Positions 32,429 to 41,969 of a stretch of DNA of 64,000 nt are shown piece by piece. Position 1 is the stretch's first letter; each line of letters begins with the position of its first letter. The notes below the pieces were generated by a model. It worked only from the letters and a program-made list of their open reading frames with translations, was not told the DNA's origin and did not search any database. Where the stretch lies: the NCBI RefSeq assembly GCF_001274875.1, contig NZ_CP010899.1, positions 682,001 through 746,000 of the forward strand. Reading direction: 5' to 3'. Source of the stretch: Spiroplasma kunkelii CR2-3x (GTDB lineage: Bacteria > Bacillota_I > Bacilli_A > Mycoplasmatales > Mycoplasmataceae). Both the position numbers and the translations under genes were made by a program.

Positions 32429-32457
32429 ATAATATAAAGTTTACTTTTAAAATGCAA
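32429..32457 (-). promoter_or_regulatory. Promoter of the riboswitch-deoD operon
   Basis: TTGCAT (32457-32452), exactly 17 bp, then TATTAT (32434-32429) on the minus strand, placing the start about 8-10 nt before the riboswitch 5' end. The fit to both the -10/-35 consensus and the RNA start supports it. Confidence 0.65.
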
Positions 32458-32562
32458 GTTAAAATTAACAAATTATTTGTGGAAACTTAGATTAAGTATA
32501 CCGCTTTTTTCATCGTGTAATCGAAGTGCAACAAATCAACTTTGAAAGGACTTTATTTTTTA

Positions 32563-32674
32563 ATGGAAAAAAACATTATTTTCTTTTGCGGTCCTTAGTA
32601 ATTAAGTATGGAAAAGATATTGTTATTAATACTATAAATAAAATAGTAATTAATAATGAAAAAGAAAATGAATA
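32563..32674 (+). pseudogene. SpV1 small basic protein gene, frameshifted
   Basis: ATG GAA AAA AAC ... GGT CCT TAG: the frame closes after 11 codons. One base off, the protein of the 4919 gene is recognised (LLRSLVIKYGKDIVINTINK). It opens the second SpV1 copy. Confidence 0.65.
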
Positions 32675-32804
32675 AATTATCCGCGTAATTTATTAGCGTT
32701 AATTTATTCAATATAGTTTATTTTGAGCATAGCGAACACGCGAAGCGTGCTGCGATATTTTTAGAAAAGAGATGTAATATATTATTTTTAGAAGGGAGTT
32801 ATAT

Positions 32805-32953
32805 TATGCCAACTTGATTAACGACAATATTTAGTGTTGTTATTATATTATGGATTTTTGCTTAAATTGGTTTATCAAATTATCAAAAAATTAAACAAAT
32901 TCAAAGAAAGAAAAAAGAAAAAAAGAAATTGAAAGAAAGGAGGATAAAAAATA
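32805..32953 (+). pseudogene. SpV1 49-aa membrane protein gene, broken
   Basis: MPTWLTTIFSVVIILWIFA and then TAA where the copy at 5161 has TGA (Trp). A frameshift follows in the Lys-rich tail. The RBS is kept. Confidence 0.7.
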
Positions 32954-33138
32954 ATGTTAGGTATGTATTTAACAACAGCAGTTAATTTTTTAGCAAATAC
33001 ACCTAAAACTATGTCTGAGGATATGACTGGTATTTGAACTGGTTTATCTAGTGCATTATGAAAAGTTAAAGAAGATATAACAAATATTTTACCTGAGATA
33101 ATGGTTTTTTTAGGTGATACGTGAATTATTTTAATTCC
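32954..33138 (+). pseudogene. SpV1 coat protein gene, 3' truncated
   Basis: MLGMYLTTAVNFLANTPKTM to GDTWIILIP follows the gene at 5310, and then jumps at 33138 into the Zot-like gene (DDSVILFDES region), skipping about 1.9 kb present in the first copy. The frame after the joint is wrong for Zot. Confidence 0.8.
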
Positions 33139-33752
33139 GCCCCTCCTTATGATAGTGTTATTTTATTTGATGAAAGTTATTTGTATATTGATGGAACTAG
33201 TCCTCACGATGAGAAAAAAGTTCATAGTGGTAAAATACCGTGAATTGTTTTAGCGAGACATTTTGGTAATCGTGCGTTGTTTACTGCTCAGCGTGAGGGT
33301 ATGATTTTAAATAATATTCGCCAGTTAGCAAGTGGCATTATTATTCCAATTTCATTGAAAAAACCTGTTGCTAAAAAGGATTTAATTTTTTTAATAGTTT
33401 CTTTATTATGCTAATTGGAATTTTCCAAGATATAACGGATTATGAAATTTGAAAAACAAAATCAGTAGAACGAACAGCAGAAGGTAAACAAGTAAAACAT
33501 TAGTCGGATGTTGGATTAGGAATTCGGTTTTTTAAAATAATTATTCCGCTTGAATTTGCCAATAAGTATGATAGTCAATGGTTAAAATTTGTGCTTGATT
33601 AAAAAAATGATGAAATTTTTAATAAAAAAGAATATTATTGGTTGAAAATAACAAAATTGAGTGTTAAAGAGCGATTGGAGTTATTTGATATTGATATTTT
33701 GAAAAAAAATTTAAAACCTAAAAAAGAGAAAAGAAACAAGAAAGATGATTAA
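33139..33752 (+). pseudogene. Zot-like ATPase, C-terminal remnant
   Basis: Begins at Walker B (SVILFDES) and runs to the C-terminus (LKPKKEKRNKKDD) with a frameshift near 33380 and stops (TAG at about 33501, TAA near 33600). The P-loop and membrane spans are deleted. Confidence 0.8.
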
Positions 33753-34122
33753 TTTATTAGATGAAAATAATAATAGTAATTAAGACAAGATTTTTAGTAT
33801 TTTTTTTGATATATTTTTGTTTATTTTTGATGTAATTTGAAATACAAAATTACCGATGACAAATACGTCAATTGCTTATTTTTTAATATTTTTTATGGTT
33901 ATTAAATTATCGATTTATGCAATTCACGGGACATCAACACAATATAATAATTTAGGTTCAACAGTTAATAATGGTGTTTTGCAAGCATATTCATCAACCG
34001 TACGAAAAGATATTGGAATAGGTAAAAAAGTTTATCACAATAGTAATAAGCAACAAGTTAAACGAGAAATTAAACGTCAAAATATTAGACAACAAGCAAA
34101 AATTAAAAGAGGTGTTAAATAA
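33745..34122 (+). pseudogene. SpV1 membrane/basic protein gene, early ochre
   Basis: Same 126-codon frame as 8046-8423 but codon 13 is TAA where the first copy has TGA (Trp). After it, from 33856 (MTNTSIAYFLIFF), the frame is intact to TAA at 34122, including the Leu/Gln that is amber in the first copy. Reinitiation at 33856 is possible. Confidence 0.7.
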
Positions 34123-34171
34123 TGATTAAATTAGTTTTATTGGTGGCAGCAATTGCGATATTTGGTATTGG
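34122..34171 (+). pseudogene. SpV1 two-helix protein, N-terminal fragment
   Basis: [18 protein letters not shown], then a deletion joint at about 34171 into the middle of ORF1 (IDNLQYDTVLVNFF), out of frame. Confidence 0.7.
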
Positions 34172-35053
34172 TTTTATGACTGTTATATTGATAATTTGCA
34201 ATATGATACTGTTTTAGTTAACTTTTTTGCGTTAAAATTGCAAAATTTTAATAATATTTTATTGAGTGAAAATATTAATGATAAATTGCAATTTGATAAA
34301 TTATTAAATAGTATGTTTAAGATTTCACAGAAATTTTATACTAATTATTTACGAACGATTTTTGATTTATAAAATAATACTTATGTTTAAGATTATAATA
34401 AAAAATATGGTTTATTAGTAAATAATGGTTTTAAAATTTATCCACGATATTTTTATTTTTCAGATAAATATAAGCAATTAGATATTAAATTATATTCAGC
34501 ATTTAAAAATCGGTTTTATACGATTAATAATTATGGTAGTGTTTTTAATTATGATTTTTCGGTTTCTAATGATTATAATATTAAGTTAAATTCTGGTTAT
34601 GTTTTTGGTGGTGATTTACAAAATAAATATGGTTTGCAATATAAAAAAATTGAAGAACAAAAAATCGGTTATAATGTTTTTGAATTGCAAGCTCAAAAAG
34701 AGAATGATATGTATCGTTATTATGATTTTAATTTTGGGATTTATAATTGACAAGAGATAAATAGTGGTGGTTTATTCCCTGATAAGCAATGATGACAAGT
34801 ACAATATGTAACTCCCAAGGGTTGATGAGATTTTGGTGCTCATATTAAAAATGCCGTAATTTGAATTGTTAATACTATTCCGGGAGTTAAACAAGTTAAC
34901 GAGTTAGCGAGTGGTGTTGGTAAGGTTTTTGAGACAGTATATAGTTTTTTTAGTCAAATATTTGGGGTATGAAAATTTAATCCTGCGTTGTATAGTACAA
35001 TAATAAATATCTTTTTATTAATTATTTTTATGAAATTTGTGCGATTAATATAA
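34172..35053 (+). pseudogene. Plectrovirus ORF1 surface protein, C-terminal part
   Basis: Matches the 3781-2190 chimera from IDNLQYDTVLVNFF onward: FKIYPRYFYFSDKY, YVFGGDLQNKYGLQYKKIEE, GLFPDKQWWQVQYVTPKGWW, PGVKQVNELASG, and a final membrane helix IFLLIIFMKFVRLI. Two internal TAA codons (former GAA and CAA) near 34370-34388 kill it. No start. Confidence 0.75.
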
Positions 35054-35083
35054 AAAAGGAACTGTTATTTAGTTCCTTTTTGT
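35052..35083. terminator. Bidirectional terminator
   Basis: AAAAAGGAAC TGTTATTTA GTTCCTTTTT, a perfect stem between the convergent ORF1 and lipoprotein genes. Confidence 0.8.
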
Positions 35084-35580
35084 TATTTTCAATCAGTAAT
35101 TTCACCGGTTTTTTTGTTGATTGGTGATGTTTCAGGTTCATTTAAACCACCATCTCAACGATAAAAAACTAAGTTATCTAGAGTTACATATTTTGTAGTA
35201 CCAAATTTTATTCCTTTATATGTTTTTCCATCAGCTGTATTATTAAAATCAAAAAGTTTAATTTTATTATTTTCATCATATTTTTCTTTTAATATAAATT
35301 TATTAGCAAATATTAAAATATATCATTTATCATTTTTTACTTTAAATTCTTTTTCTAAATTTTCTTTAGAATTATCAACTAATTTTCAATTACTATTTTC
35401 TGGTGGTTGTTGTGTGTTATATGATGGTTTTGGTGATGGTTTTGGTGATGGTTTTGGTGATGGTTTTGGTTTATTACTTGCCTCGTTTTCATTATTATTT
35501 TCTTTATTACAACTGATTAATGTTGTTGTACTTGTTGCGGTTAATCCGATTGTTCCTATTATGCTAAGTAATTTTTTCAT
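35083..35580 (-). CDS. Lipoprotein with KPSP repeats (165 aa)
   Basis: MKKLLSIIGTIGLTATSTTT, lipobox LISC, then a linker of four KPSP units (12-bp tandem DNA repeat at 35415-35470) and a C-terminal domain (SNWKLVDNSK, FNNTADGKTYKGIKFGTT, FYRWDGGLNEPETSP, KTGEITDWK). Intact in code 4. The signal and the WN/RWxGG-NEPET-TGEITDW end match the lipoproteins at 4224-4680 and 3781, so it is a family carried next to plectrovirus ORF1. A proline spacer lifting the domain off the membrane is inferred. Function unknown. Confidence 0.8.
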
Positions 35581-35699
35581 ATATATTGTTCTTTTTTATT
35601 GTTTTATATATAATTGATTTTATCATATATCAATTATATATAAATTATTCGTATTAAATATTAAAAATTTTATAAGTTAATGAAAGGTATATAAATGCT

Positions 35700-36674
35700 A
35701 TGTATAGTCATTTAAGTTTTATGGATAAAGTTAAATTAGAACAGTTATTTTTATCAAAAATTTTTTTAAAAAATAATGGTAAGCAGAATATTTTTGTAAT
35801 TGCTAAATATTTGAATAGACATAGTAGCACTATTTTAAGAGAAATTAAACGTTTTAAAACTATTGAAGAATATAGTTCTTATAAGTCAAATAAAATGTAT
35901 TATGAGAAAAGAAAAAAGAATAATAAAAGATGTAATTTTACAGAAGAACAGATTAATTTTATGAAAATTAGACTTAATAAATATCGTGATTCTCCGATAG
36001 AATTTATTTATAGTTATTTTTTAAAATTTGGTGTTAAATTTCCGGTTTCTGTTAAAACATTGTATAAATGAATTTGTTTAGGTTTTTATGGATTTTTAAA
36101 ACAAAATTTACGATATCGTGGTAAAAAATTTAAAACAAAAGGAAAAAAAGATAATCGTGGTCAATTAACTAATTTTAAGTCAATTTGAAACATTGAAAAT
36201 AAATTTTCTAATGTTGGATGATTTGAAATGAATACTGTTGTTGGTAAAAATCATCAATCTTCTCTTTTAATTTTAGTAGAACAATCAAGTAGAAAATATT
36301 TTGCAATAAAATTAGAAAATCATACTGCTAATGAAGTTTTTGAAAAGTTTAAAGAATTAGTTAAAGTAAATAATTTAATTGGGAAAATTAAAGGCGTAAT
36401 AACTGATAGAGGAAGAGAATTTTATAAATGAAGAGAATTAGAAATATTCGCTGAAACACAAGTATATTTTTGTGATGCTGGTTCACCACAACAAAAACCT
36501 TTAATTAAATATATGAATAGTGAATTCAGACATTGATTTTCTAAGGAAATTGATTTTAATAAAGTTAGTCAGAAACGATTAAATTGAGTAGTTAATGATG
36601 TAATTAATGAAAAAATACGACCCTGTTTAAATTGAATAAGTGCAAAAGAAATGTTTTTACAGAATATTAAATAA
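35700..36674 (+). CDS. IS30-family transposase, full length but catalytic residues changed
   Basis: 324 aa in code 4. The N-terminal HTH (ISKYLNRHSSTILREIKRF-like, residues ~35-60) and catalytic core are continuous. The first DDE aspartate (normally DTVVGK) is Asn here (MNTVVGK, codon 36231-36233). The second is kept (ITDRGREFYKW). The Glu region, normally IEYMN, reads IKYMN (codon 36507-36509). Other copies in this window keep DTVVGK (56844) and IEYMN (57300 region). Transposition activity is therefore unlikely. The start is ATG 35700, with a weak RBS. Confidence 0.8.
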
Positions 36675-37124
36675 ATTTATTAATTAAAATTTAATAAATT
36701 ATTTTTTAGTGTGTTTAAATATGGATAAAATAAAAGAAAAATTAAAATATTTTAATTTTTTTTAAATTTATGGTTGATTTTTGTAATTTTTATTATATTA
36801 TTTAGTTAATAAAGATTTGTTGCAGTTCATTTTACACGTTTCATAATCAGATTTTTAACTTAGCGGTTTGTTAATTTAAAATTAATATGGTAAAGTTAGT
36901 ATTGTAAATGATTTTATGAAATGGTTAATATTTCTTAAAATAAATGACTTTAATTAACTGTTTTTATTAATAAATTATTATAAATTATTTCATTTAAAAA
37001 AATAATTACATTAAATGATATATATTATAAAGAGTAGAAAAAACATAAATTAAAAATATAAAATGGAAAAGTAATAAAATATCAATTTTATTCTTTTCAG
37101 TTGCGAAAGGGGCATATTAATATT
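36675..37124. other. Gene-free AT-rich stretch
   Basis: 450 bp with no frame longer than about 25 codons and no clear hairpin terminator. It contains TTGTTGCAGTTCATTTTACAC near 36818, loosely like the TGCACTT/ATTAC motif at the SpV1 fragment edges (27165, 32515). A RBS GAAAGGGG closes it. Confidence 0.4.
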
Positions 37125-37736
37125 ATGGGCTATTTAGAAAAAATGTTTGAAAATTTAGGAAAAATATATTTAATATATAAAGTAATAGTATGAACGAATA
37201 ATGTACATAAAAAAACTAAATCAGCATGAAATTTTATTGCTGATAAAATTAGCAAAAAATCAAATAGTGCAAAAAATTGGTTATTGAAAAAAAAATACTA
37301 TTGAACTAATTATAATAAATGAGTTAATATAAGAACAAAAGAAGAAAGAAAAAAAATTAATGTTCAACAAGATATTGTTATTAATGCTCAAATATATTAC
37401 AAACAAGTTGAAAGAAAGGCAAAGCGTAAACTTGAAGAAATGAAGAAGATTGCAAAAAGAGATAATATATATGAGTATTTAGAACCTGACTTTAGACAAA
37501 TTGAAATTGTTTTAGATAATTTTGACATCTTAAAAATGATGTCACATATTTCAGCTTCAAATCAAGATCTTTCTGATAAATTTAAAGAAATTATTATTGA
37601 AGTTAATACAGCTTCACCTTCACATTCAAATAGTGAACAAATGATTGATAATGATAGAACCGATGATAATGATGAATTTTTTGATACAGTAGAAGAATTA
37701 GAGTCTAATCAAATAGATTATGAACGCAGTTCCTAA
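37125..37736 (+). CDS. Hypothetical phage-region protein (203 aa)
   Basis: MGYLEKMFENLGKIYLIYKV, many basic helices (TKSAWNFIADKISKKSNSAK; coiled coil around QVERKAKRKLEEMKKIAK), then an acidic, Ser/Asp-rich tail (NDRTDDNDEFFDTVEELES). Five UGA Trp codons, intact. It ends 30 bp before a palindrome/terminator element. No family recognised. Confidence 0.65.
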
Positions 37737-37762
37737 GGAAATTTAATAAATAATTTTATAAA

Positions 37763-37828
37763 ATTGCATCGTGTACGATGAAGCTCCAAAAAAACAACTC
37801 TTGTTAAAGGGTTGTTTTTTTATTTGAA
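37763..37828. terminator. Repeated hairpin/terminator element, copy 3
   Basis: GCATCGTGTACGATGAAG, then AAAAAAACAACTC TTGTTAAAG GGTTGTTTTTTT. It ends the 203-aa gene and precedes leader-RNA copy B. Confidence 0.75.
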
Positions 37829-37858
37829 AATCAATCTAACAATTTAATAGATATTTTG

Positions 37859-38060
37859 GTGGTCTAACCCAACAGTAAACAGTCTGGAAATAATAGACAC
37901 TTTAACAAGTGATAGTCGTGATAAGTCCAAGGTTAATATCAAACGACAATAAAAATAGAGATAGTGACTTTATAAATAAATTTGCGTATAGCATTAGGCT
38001 CTTCAAGGTGCAAGTAGATTTATTTTAAAAACTGAACGCTTTAACCTGAAATGGTGCGGA
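37859..38060 (+). ncRNA. Conserved structured leader RNA candidate, copy B
   Basis: Aligns with 21485-21725: GGTCTAACCCAACAG, GAAATAATAGAC, GATAGTCGTGATAA, GGTTAATATCAAA, GACAATAAAAAT, GCAAGTAGATTTA, AAAAACTGAACGC. Where copy A has TTACGA/TCGTGA, B has GTGA/TCGT, still pairable with G-U. Downstream is an extra hairpin ACAACTACAAAGTTGTAGT and the RBS of the 53-aa protein. Confidence 0.6.
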
Positions 38061-38143
38061 TGAAGAGAGATAATTCTCTGGCACAACAAAGAAAAAACAA
38101 CTACAAAGTTGTAGTCATTTTTAGTTAATTAATGGGGGTAACT

Positions 38144-38302
38144 ATGAAAAATAAAATATGTTTTAAAAAAAGATATTGAGGTTATTGTTTTAAATGTAAT
38201 CAAGAAAATAAAGAAGAAATTGAAAATAGATTGATTAAATAAACACTTTCACACGATGAAATTACTGCTGAACATTGAGCATTAAATACTAGAAAAAATT
38301 AG
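38144..38302 (+). pseudogene. Small Cys-pair phage protein, ochre copy
   Basis: MKNKICFKKRYWGYCFKCNQ as in 21800, but TAA replaces the Tyr codon TAC at about residue 35. Sense continues (HDEITAEHWALN). Confidence 0.7.
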
Positions 38303-38315
38303 GAGGAATTAAATT

Positions 38316-38483
38316 ATGGAAAAAAGATACTTATTAGTAATGAAATATGAAAATGAAGTTATAACTAAATCATTTTATACATTAAAAGAGGCAAAAATAA
38401 CTGCTAAAGTTGAAAATCAACAAGAGTGATTAACAACTATTATTGATTTAGAAGATGAAAAAATTGAATGACAAGGAGAATAA
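38316..38483 (+). CDS. Small phage protein (55 aa)
   Basis: MEKRYLLVMKYENEVITKSF, ending KIEWQGE. RBS AGGAGG. Homologous to 52069-52227 (KYKYLLLSKDK ... KIEWQGE). Function unknown. Confidence 0.6.
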
Positions 38484-38488
38484 ATAAT

Positions 38489-38626
38489 ATGTATAAAGAT
38501 GAAAATGGAAATATTTATACTGAAGAAGATTTATTTAATGAAGCATTAGAAAAATGTTATTCATAAGAGAGTGCTTATGACTATATTGAGACATTAATTG
38601 AAGAAAAGAATTTGGAGGAAATATAA
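38489..38626 (+). pseudogene. Small acidic phage protein, ochre copy (45 codons)
   Basis: MYKDENGNIYTEEDLFNEAL identical to 52233, but GAA to TAA after CYS. The intact version is at 52233-52370. Confidence 0.7.
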
Positions 38627-38627
38627 A

Positions 38628-39056
38628 ATGAAAATATTAAAAGATGTTATTGCGGACTTAACTAGTATTGAGGTTTAACAAGAAAAATTAAATCAATATT
38701 TAGAAAGTGAAAAATTATATTTAAAAGATGCTTATTTATATGATGCTCATTTAAGAGGTGCTGATTTAAAAGAAGCTAATTTAACTGGTGCTAATTTACA
38801 CCGTGCTGATTTATTTGGTGCTAATTTAAAAGGTACTGATTTAGGATTTGCTCATTTACGCGGTGCTCATTTACGTGGTACTAATTTAGAAGATGCTTAT
38901 TTAGGGTGTGCTAATTTATGTGGTGCTAATTTATATGTTGCTAATTTAACTGGTGTTGATTTAGCATATGCTAATTTAACTGGTGCTAATTTATGTGGTG
39001 TTAAAATCACCAAAAAACAATTAAACCAATTAACTATTATTGAGGAGGATAAATAA
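38628..39056 (+). pseudogene. Pentapeptide-repeat protein, early ochre
   Basis: A frame of 143 codons with about 20 consecutive A(N/D/H)L-x-x units (GADLKEANLTGANLHRADLF) that form a right-handed quadrilateral beta-helix. TAA at codon 17 (IEV stop QEKL) replaces GAA (copy at 52372: VTVEKQK). The C-term GVKITKKQLNQLTII is shared with the short copy. An ATG-less reinitiation seems unlikely. Function in the phage unknown; some members mimic DNA. Confidence 0.75.
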
Positions 39057-39262
39057 TGACTATAACAGAATCAATTAAATTTGATAAATTACAAGAAGAA
39101 AATGAAGCACTTAAAAAAGAACTTGCTGAATTAAAAGAACAACAATTATATAAAGAAGATTTTGATGAATATTGTCAATATGTAAATGGTCGAAGAGAAG
39201 ATACTTTTATTATAAAAGATAAATCTTTATATAAAAAATTACCTAATAAGGAGGTGAAATAA
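39056..39262 (+). CDS. Small coiled-coil phage protein (68 aa)
   Basis: MTITESIKFDKLQEENEALK then KELAELKEQQLYKEDFDEY: a leucine-zipper-like coiled coil. Overlaps the preceding stop (TAATG). Relatives are at 52575 and 53023. Confidence 0.6.
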   Translation: MTITESIKFDKLQEENEALKKELAELKEQQLYKEDFDEYCQYVNGRREDTFIIKDKSLYKKLPNKEVK

Positions 39263-40051
39263 ATGAGTGATATTGTAAAAAATACAGTAAATAGCATTAC
39301 ATTTCAATTTCCTTTAAAAGTAGATGATTTTAAAAATGAAAGTATTTTAGCATATAATGTTCAAAAATTTAAAGAAGAAAATAAACAAGAATTAACTGAG
39401 TATATTTTTAGACATATTAATCATTATGCTTTAAATGGTTATCAAAATGTACATTTAAAAGATATTCCAAGTGCTATTACTAAAAATAATTTTGTTTTTA
39501 AAGAATGATTAGAACTTATTCAAAAATTATTAGATGAACATAATAGAATTGGAAAAATAATTACTAATTATAGAAATTATATTGAAAGATATAGAGTTGA
39601 AATTAATAATAATATGACGCAAGCACGCATACAAAAGCAACAAGAGTTTTTAAAAGAACAAGAATTAAAAAAACAGGAATTAATTGAAAAAACAAATAAT
39701 TTAACACCTGAGATGGGTCTTGATATAGACCAAATTCAAGATGAACAAGTTCGTGTAATGGAACAAATTGAGCAAATTGATAAATCATTAGAACCAAAAG
39801 AATTAAAAAAAGTTGGTATTAATTTAATAAAAGAAAAAATATTAATAAAAGATATTGAAATAATTGGAATTGATAATGATTTTTTAGAAAATGCAAATAA
39901 ATTAGAACTAATTAATTTAATTAAAACTTATTTAGTTATTGATGAAAAAATTGTTAAAAATGAAATTAAAGCACAATGAGATAGTAATGTAAATACTAAT
40001 ACTATTGGTATTAAAGGTATTAAATTCAAAATAAATAAAGGAGTGAAATAA
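39263..40051 (+). CDS. RecT-linked coiled-coil phage protein (262 aa)
   Basis: MSDIVKNTVNSITFQFPLKV; central helices FIFRHINHYALNG, ELIQKLLDEHN; long coiled coil ARIQKQQEFLKEQELKKQEL; DIDQIQDEQVRVMEQIEQID; C-terminal KIVKNEIKAQWDSN and IGIKGIKFKINKGVK. RBS AAGGAGG. It is the gene just before recT in both modules, like accessory proteins of Firmicute phage recT operons, but I cannot name the family. Intact here, frameshifted at 53141. Confidence 0.65.
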
Positions 40052-40052
40052 A

Positions 40053-40833
40053 ATAATAAATTTACAACAAAATAACAAGACAAAATTAACTCCTATTGGA
40101 GAAATAATAAATAAATTAAAAATTGCTTTTATAAAAAATCAAGAACAAATTAATAAAAATATAAATGTAGAATTAGCTTTACATAAAATTAATGAAATAT
40201 TAACTAGTAGTGTTAATCTAAATTTATCTAGTCGTAGTAATCAAGCAACTGTTATTGTTAATATTTTTAAAGAAACATTAATTGGTAATTTAATTGGCGA
40301 AGATTATTATATTTATCAAGATGCTAAGGGAGGAATTAGATATAATCGTAATCGTTATAGTTGAGAAAAAATTGTTCGTAATTTTAGTAAAAAACCAGTT
40401 AAAGATATTAAATATGACATAGTTATGGATGGAGATATTTATGAATGAGATAATATTAATTTTAAAATGGTAAAACATAATACTGATCCTTTTAAAAGAA
40501 ATAGAAATAATAAAACAAAGGTATTGGGTGCATATTGTACTATTATTTTTGAAGATAATTCAACAACTGGTGCTGTTTTAAGTAAAGATGAAATTGAAGC
40601 ATTACAACAATTATCACCTAGTGGAAAAAAATGGTAATGGTGGTTGAGGAACATATTATTTTAAAATGGTATATTCCAAAATAATTCGTGAAGCATGTTT
40701 AAAAGTTGAATTAAAACAAACTACACCACAATATATTAAAGAAATGATTAAAAAAGATGAAACTAGTTATACAGAACCAGCTAAGAAATTTACATTCATC
40801 AATAACACCTCACTTAAAACACTTTCTATTTAA
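40053..40833 (+). pseudogene. recT: RecT-like single-strand annealing protein, start lost and frameshifted
   Basis: At the expected start the codon is ATA, while the other copy (53920) has ATG. The frame then runs QNNKTKLTPIGEIINKLKIA, YYIYQDAKGGIRYNRNRYSW, KYDIVMDGDIYEWDNINFKM, KVLGAYCTIIFEDNSTTGAV, LSKDEIEALQQLSPSGK. These are the RecT features V-x-Y-x-x-D-x-F/Y, H-x-x-P, G-AY-x-x, and M/LS-x-x-E-IE. It stops in an A tract (7 A) at 40636; one base off it continues GTYYFKMVYSKIIREACLKV. Confidence 0.7.
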
Positions 40834-40931
40834 TAATAAAACCTTCGCATACTCTAATCTTGATTTTAGTAATTAACATTAAAAACTAAAATTAATTTTT
40901 ATACTTGAGAAGGTACTTTATTGATATTAAC

Positions 40932-41114
40932 TTATTCAACAAACTTATCTGCTTTTTTAATTTTTCGTTTTCCCCATTCTTTAAATTCTACTTTTTTAGA
41001 ACAATGCGGACAAATTAAATACTTATTTTTAAATTTAAATATCGTATTAATTGTTAAAAAAACTAATAACATTAATATTGTAATTACTAAAATAATTGTT
41101 GCAAAAACAGTCAT
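40932..41114 (-). CDS. Membrane-anchored Cys-pair protein (60 aa)
   Basis: MTVFATIILVITILMLLVFL is a span, followed by KYLICPHCSKKVEFKEWGKR: CPHC zinc-ribbon half. Start overlaps the stop of the gene at 41114-41341 (TAATGA). Part of a minus-strand cluster of tiny genes facing recT. Confidence 0.6.
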   Translation of the reverse strand: MTVFATIILVITILMLLVFLTINTIFKFKNKYLICPHCSKKVEFKEWGKRKIKKADKFVE

Positions 41115-41341
41115 TAATTATCACTCTCACTTTCCATATTTAACATATAATTTTTGACTTGCTCCACTAATAACTTAAAATGTTGTTCTTCCATAACACC
41201 AATATCAATAACGTTATGATTAAGATACAATTTAATTGCTTTTATTAACATAAATAATGGTATTTTTATAGGTAAACATTGAAGTATAACATTAACTAAA
41301 TATTCTAATCACTGTTTATATAACTTAGTTTGTTTTTTCAT
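41114..41341 (-). CDS. Small amphipathic phage-region protein (75 aa)
   Basis: MKKQTKLYKQWLEYLVNVIL, hydrophobic middle (CLPIKIPLFMLIKAIKLYL), acidic end (NMESESDN). Overlaps both neighbours by coupling TAATG. Not recognised. Confidence 0.55.
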
Positions 41342-41457
41342 TAAAAAACTCCAACATAAACAAAAAACAATATAAACAAAACAACTAATAACAAACAAGA
41401 AACTATAAAAATAATTCAGTCTCAATTAATATTTAATTTATTTTCATTCTTTTTCAT
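41341..41457 (-). CDS. Small single-span protein (38 aa)
   Basis: MKKNENKLNINWDW followed by IIFIVSCLLLVVLFILFFVY. Two UGA Trp codons. Overlaps the upstream gene end. A holin-like or viral membrane peptide is possible but unproven. Confidence 0.5.
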
Positions 41458-41576
41458 TCTAATTTTTTTTCCGGTAGTACTCAATATTCATCTGTAATTT
41501 TATCTGCTGAAACTGAATATGGCCTTAACATTAATTCCTCTAATTTAGCAATTAATTTATCTTTATTTTTTGTCAT
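41433..41576 (-). CDS. Small protein with DEI/KITDEYW motif (47 aa)
   Basis: MTKNKDKLIAKLEELMLRPY and SADKITDEYWVLPEKKLEW. The S-AD-x-ITDE-x-W phrase is the same as in the 53-aa Cys-pair protein (SADEITDEHWAL), so the two are related. Confidence 0.55.
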
Positions 41577-41639
41577 AATCTAACCTAGAATAATAATTAT
41601 TAATTAAAGCAATATTTTCATTAACACAATTTCAGCAAT

Positions 41640-41960
41640 AACAAGAACCATTTTCTCAAACAATAATAGTTTAGATAAATTTCATTTAGCAAAAATATTT
41701 AAAGACTTATTCCCATATCGAAATAAAAACAAAATTCATAAATTAAAATATAAATTAAAAAAATATATTTTTTTACTGGAAATTATGAGTTATTATTAGA
41801 TTTTTTAATTTGTCATTTACCTTATGTTATTGATAACAAAAAAAATTTATTAAAAACAATTGAATTAATTAAAAAAATAAAGATAGCATTAAAATATAAT
41901 ATTATTTGTCATATTGAGGGTGATATCAAAATTAATTAAGTTAAAGTTGAAAAAAATTTT
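41640..41960 (+). pseudogene. Unidentified frameshifted gene fragment
   Basis: Sense stretches LDKFHLAKIFKDLFPYRNKN, ELLLDFLICHLPYVIDNKKN and IKIALKYNIICHIEGDIKIN in two frames. FPYRNK and FHL resemble the ISLre2-like transposase at 58200 (FILDQFHLMKEL, IFPYRRRK), so a transposase scrap is plausible. Confidence 0.4.
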
Positions 41961-41969
41961 AAAAATAAA

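Noticed and set aside
32238-32429. 63-codon + strand frame
   Set aside because: Falls entirely within the riboswitch on the opposite strand; no RBS.
35415-35470. CRISPR or iteron array
   Set aside because: A 12-bp tandem in frame encoding KPSP; four units only.
35414-35617. Open frame with GDGFGDGFG repeats
   Set aside because: It is the antisense of the KPSP repeat and signal peptide of the lipoprotein on the other strand, which has a RBS, lipobox and terminator.
38628-39056. CRISPR-like regular repeats
   Set aside because: The 15-bp periodicity is codon-based pentapeptide repeats in an aligned reading frame, not repeat-spacer units.
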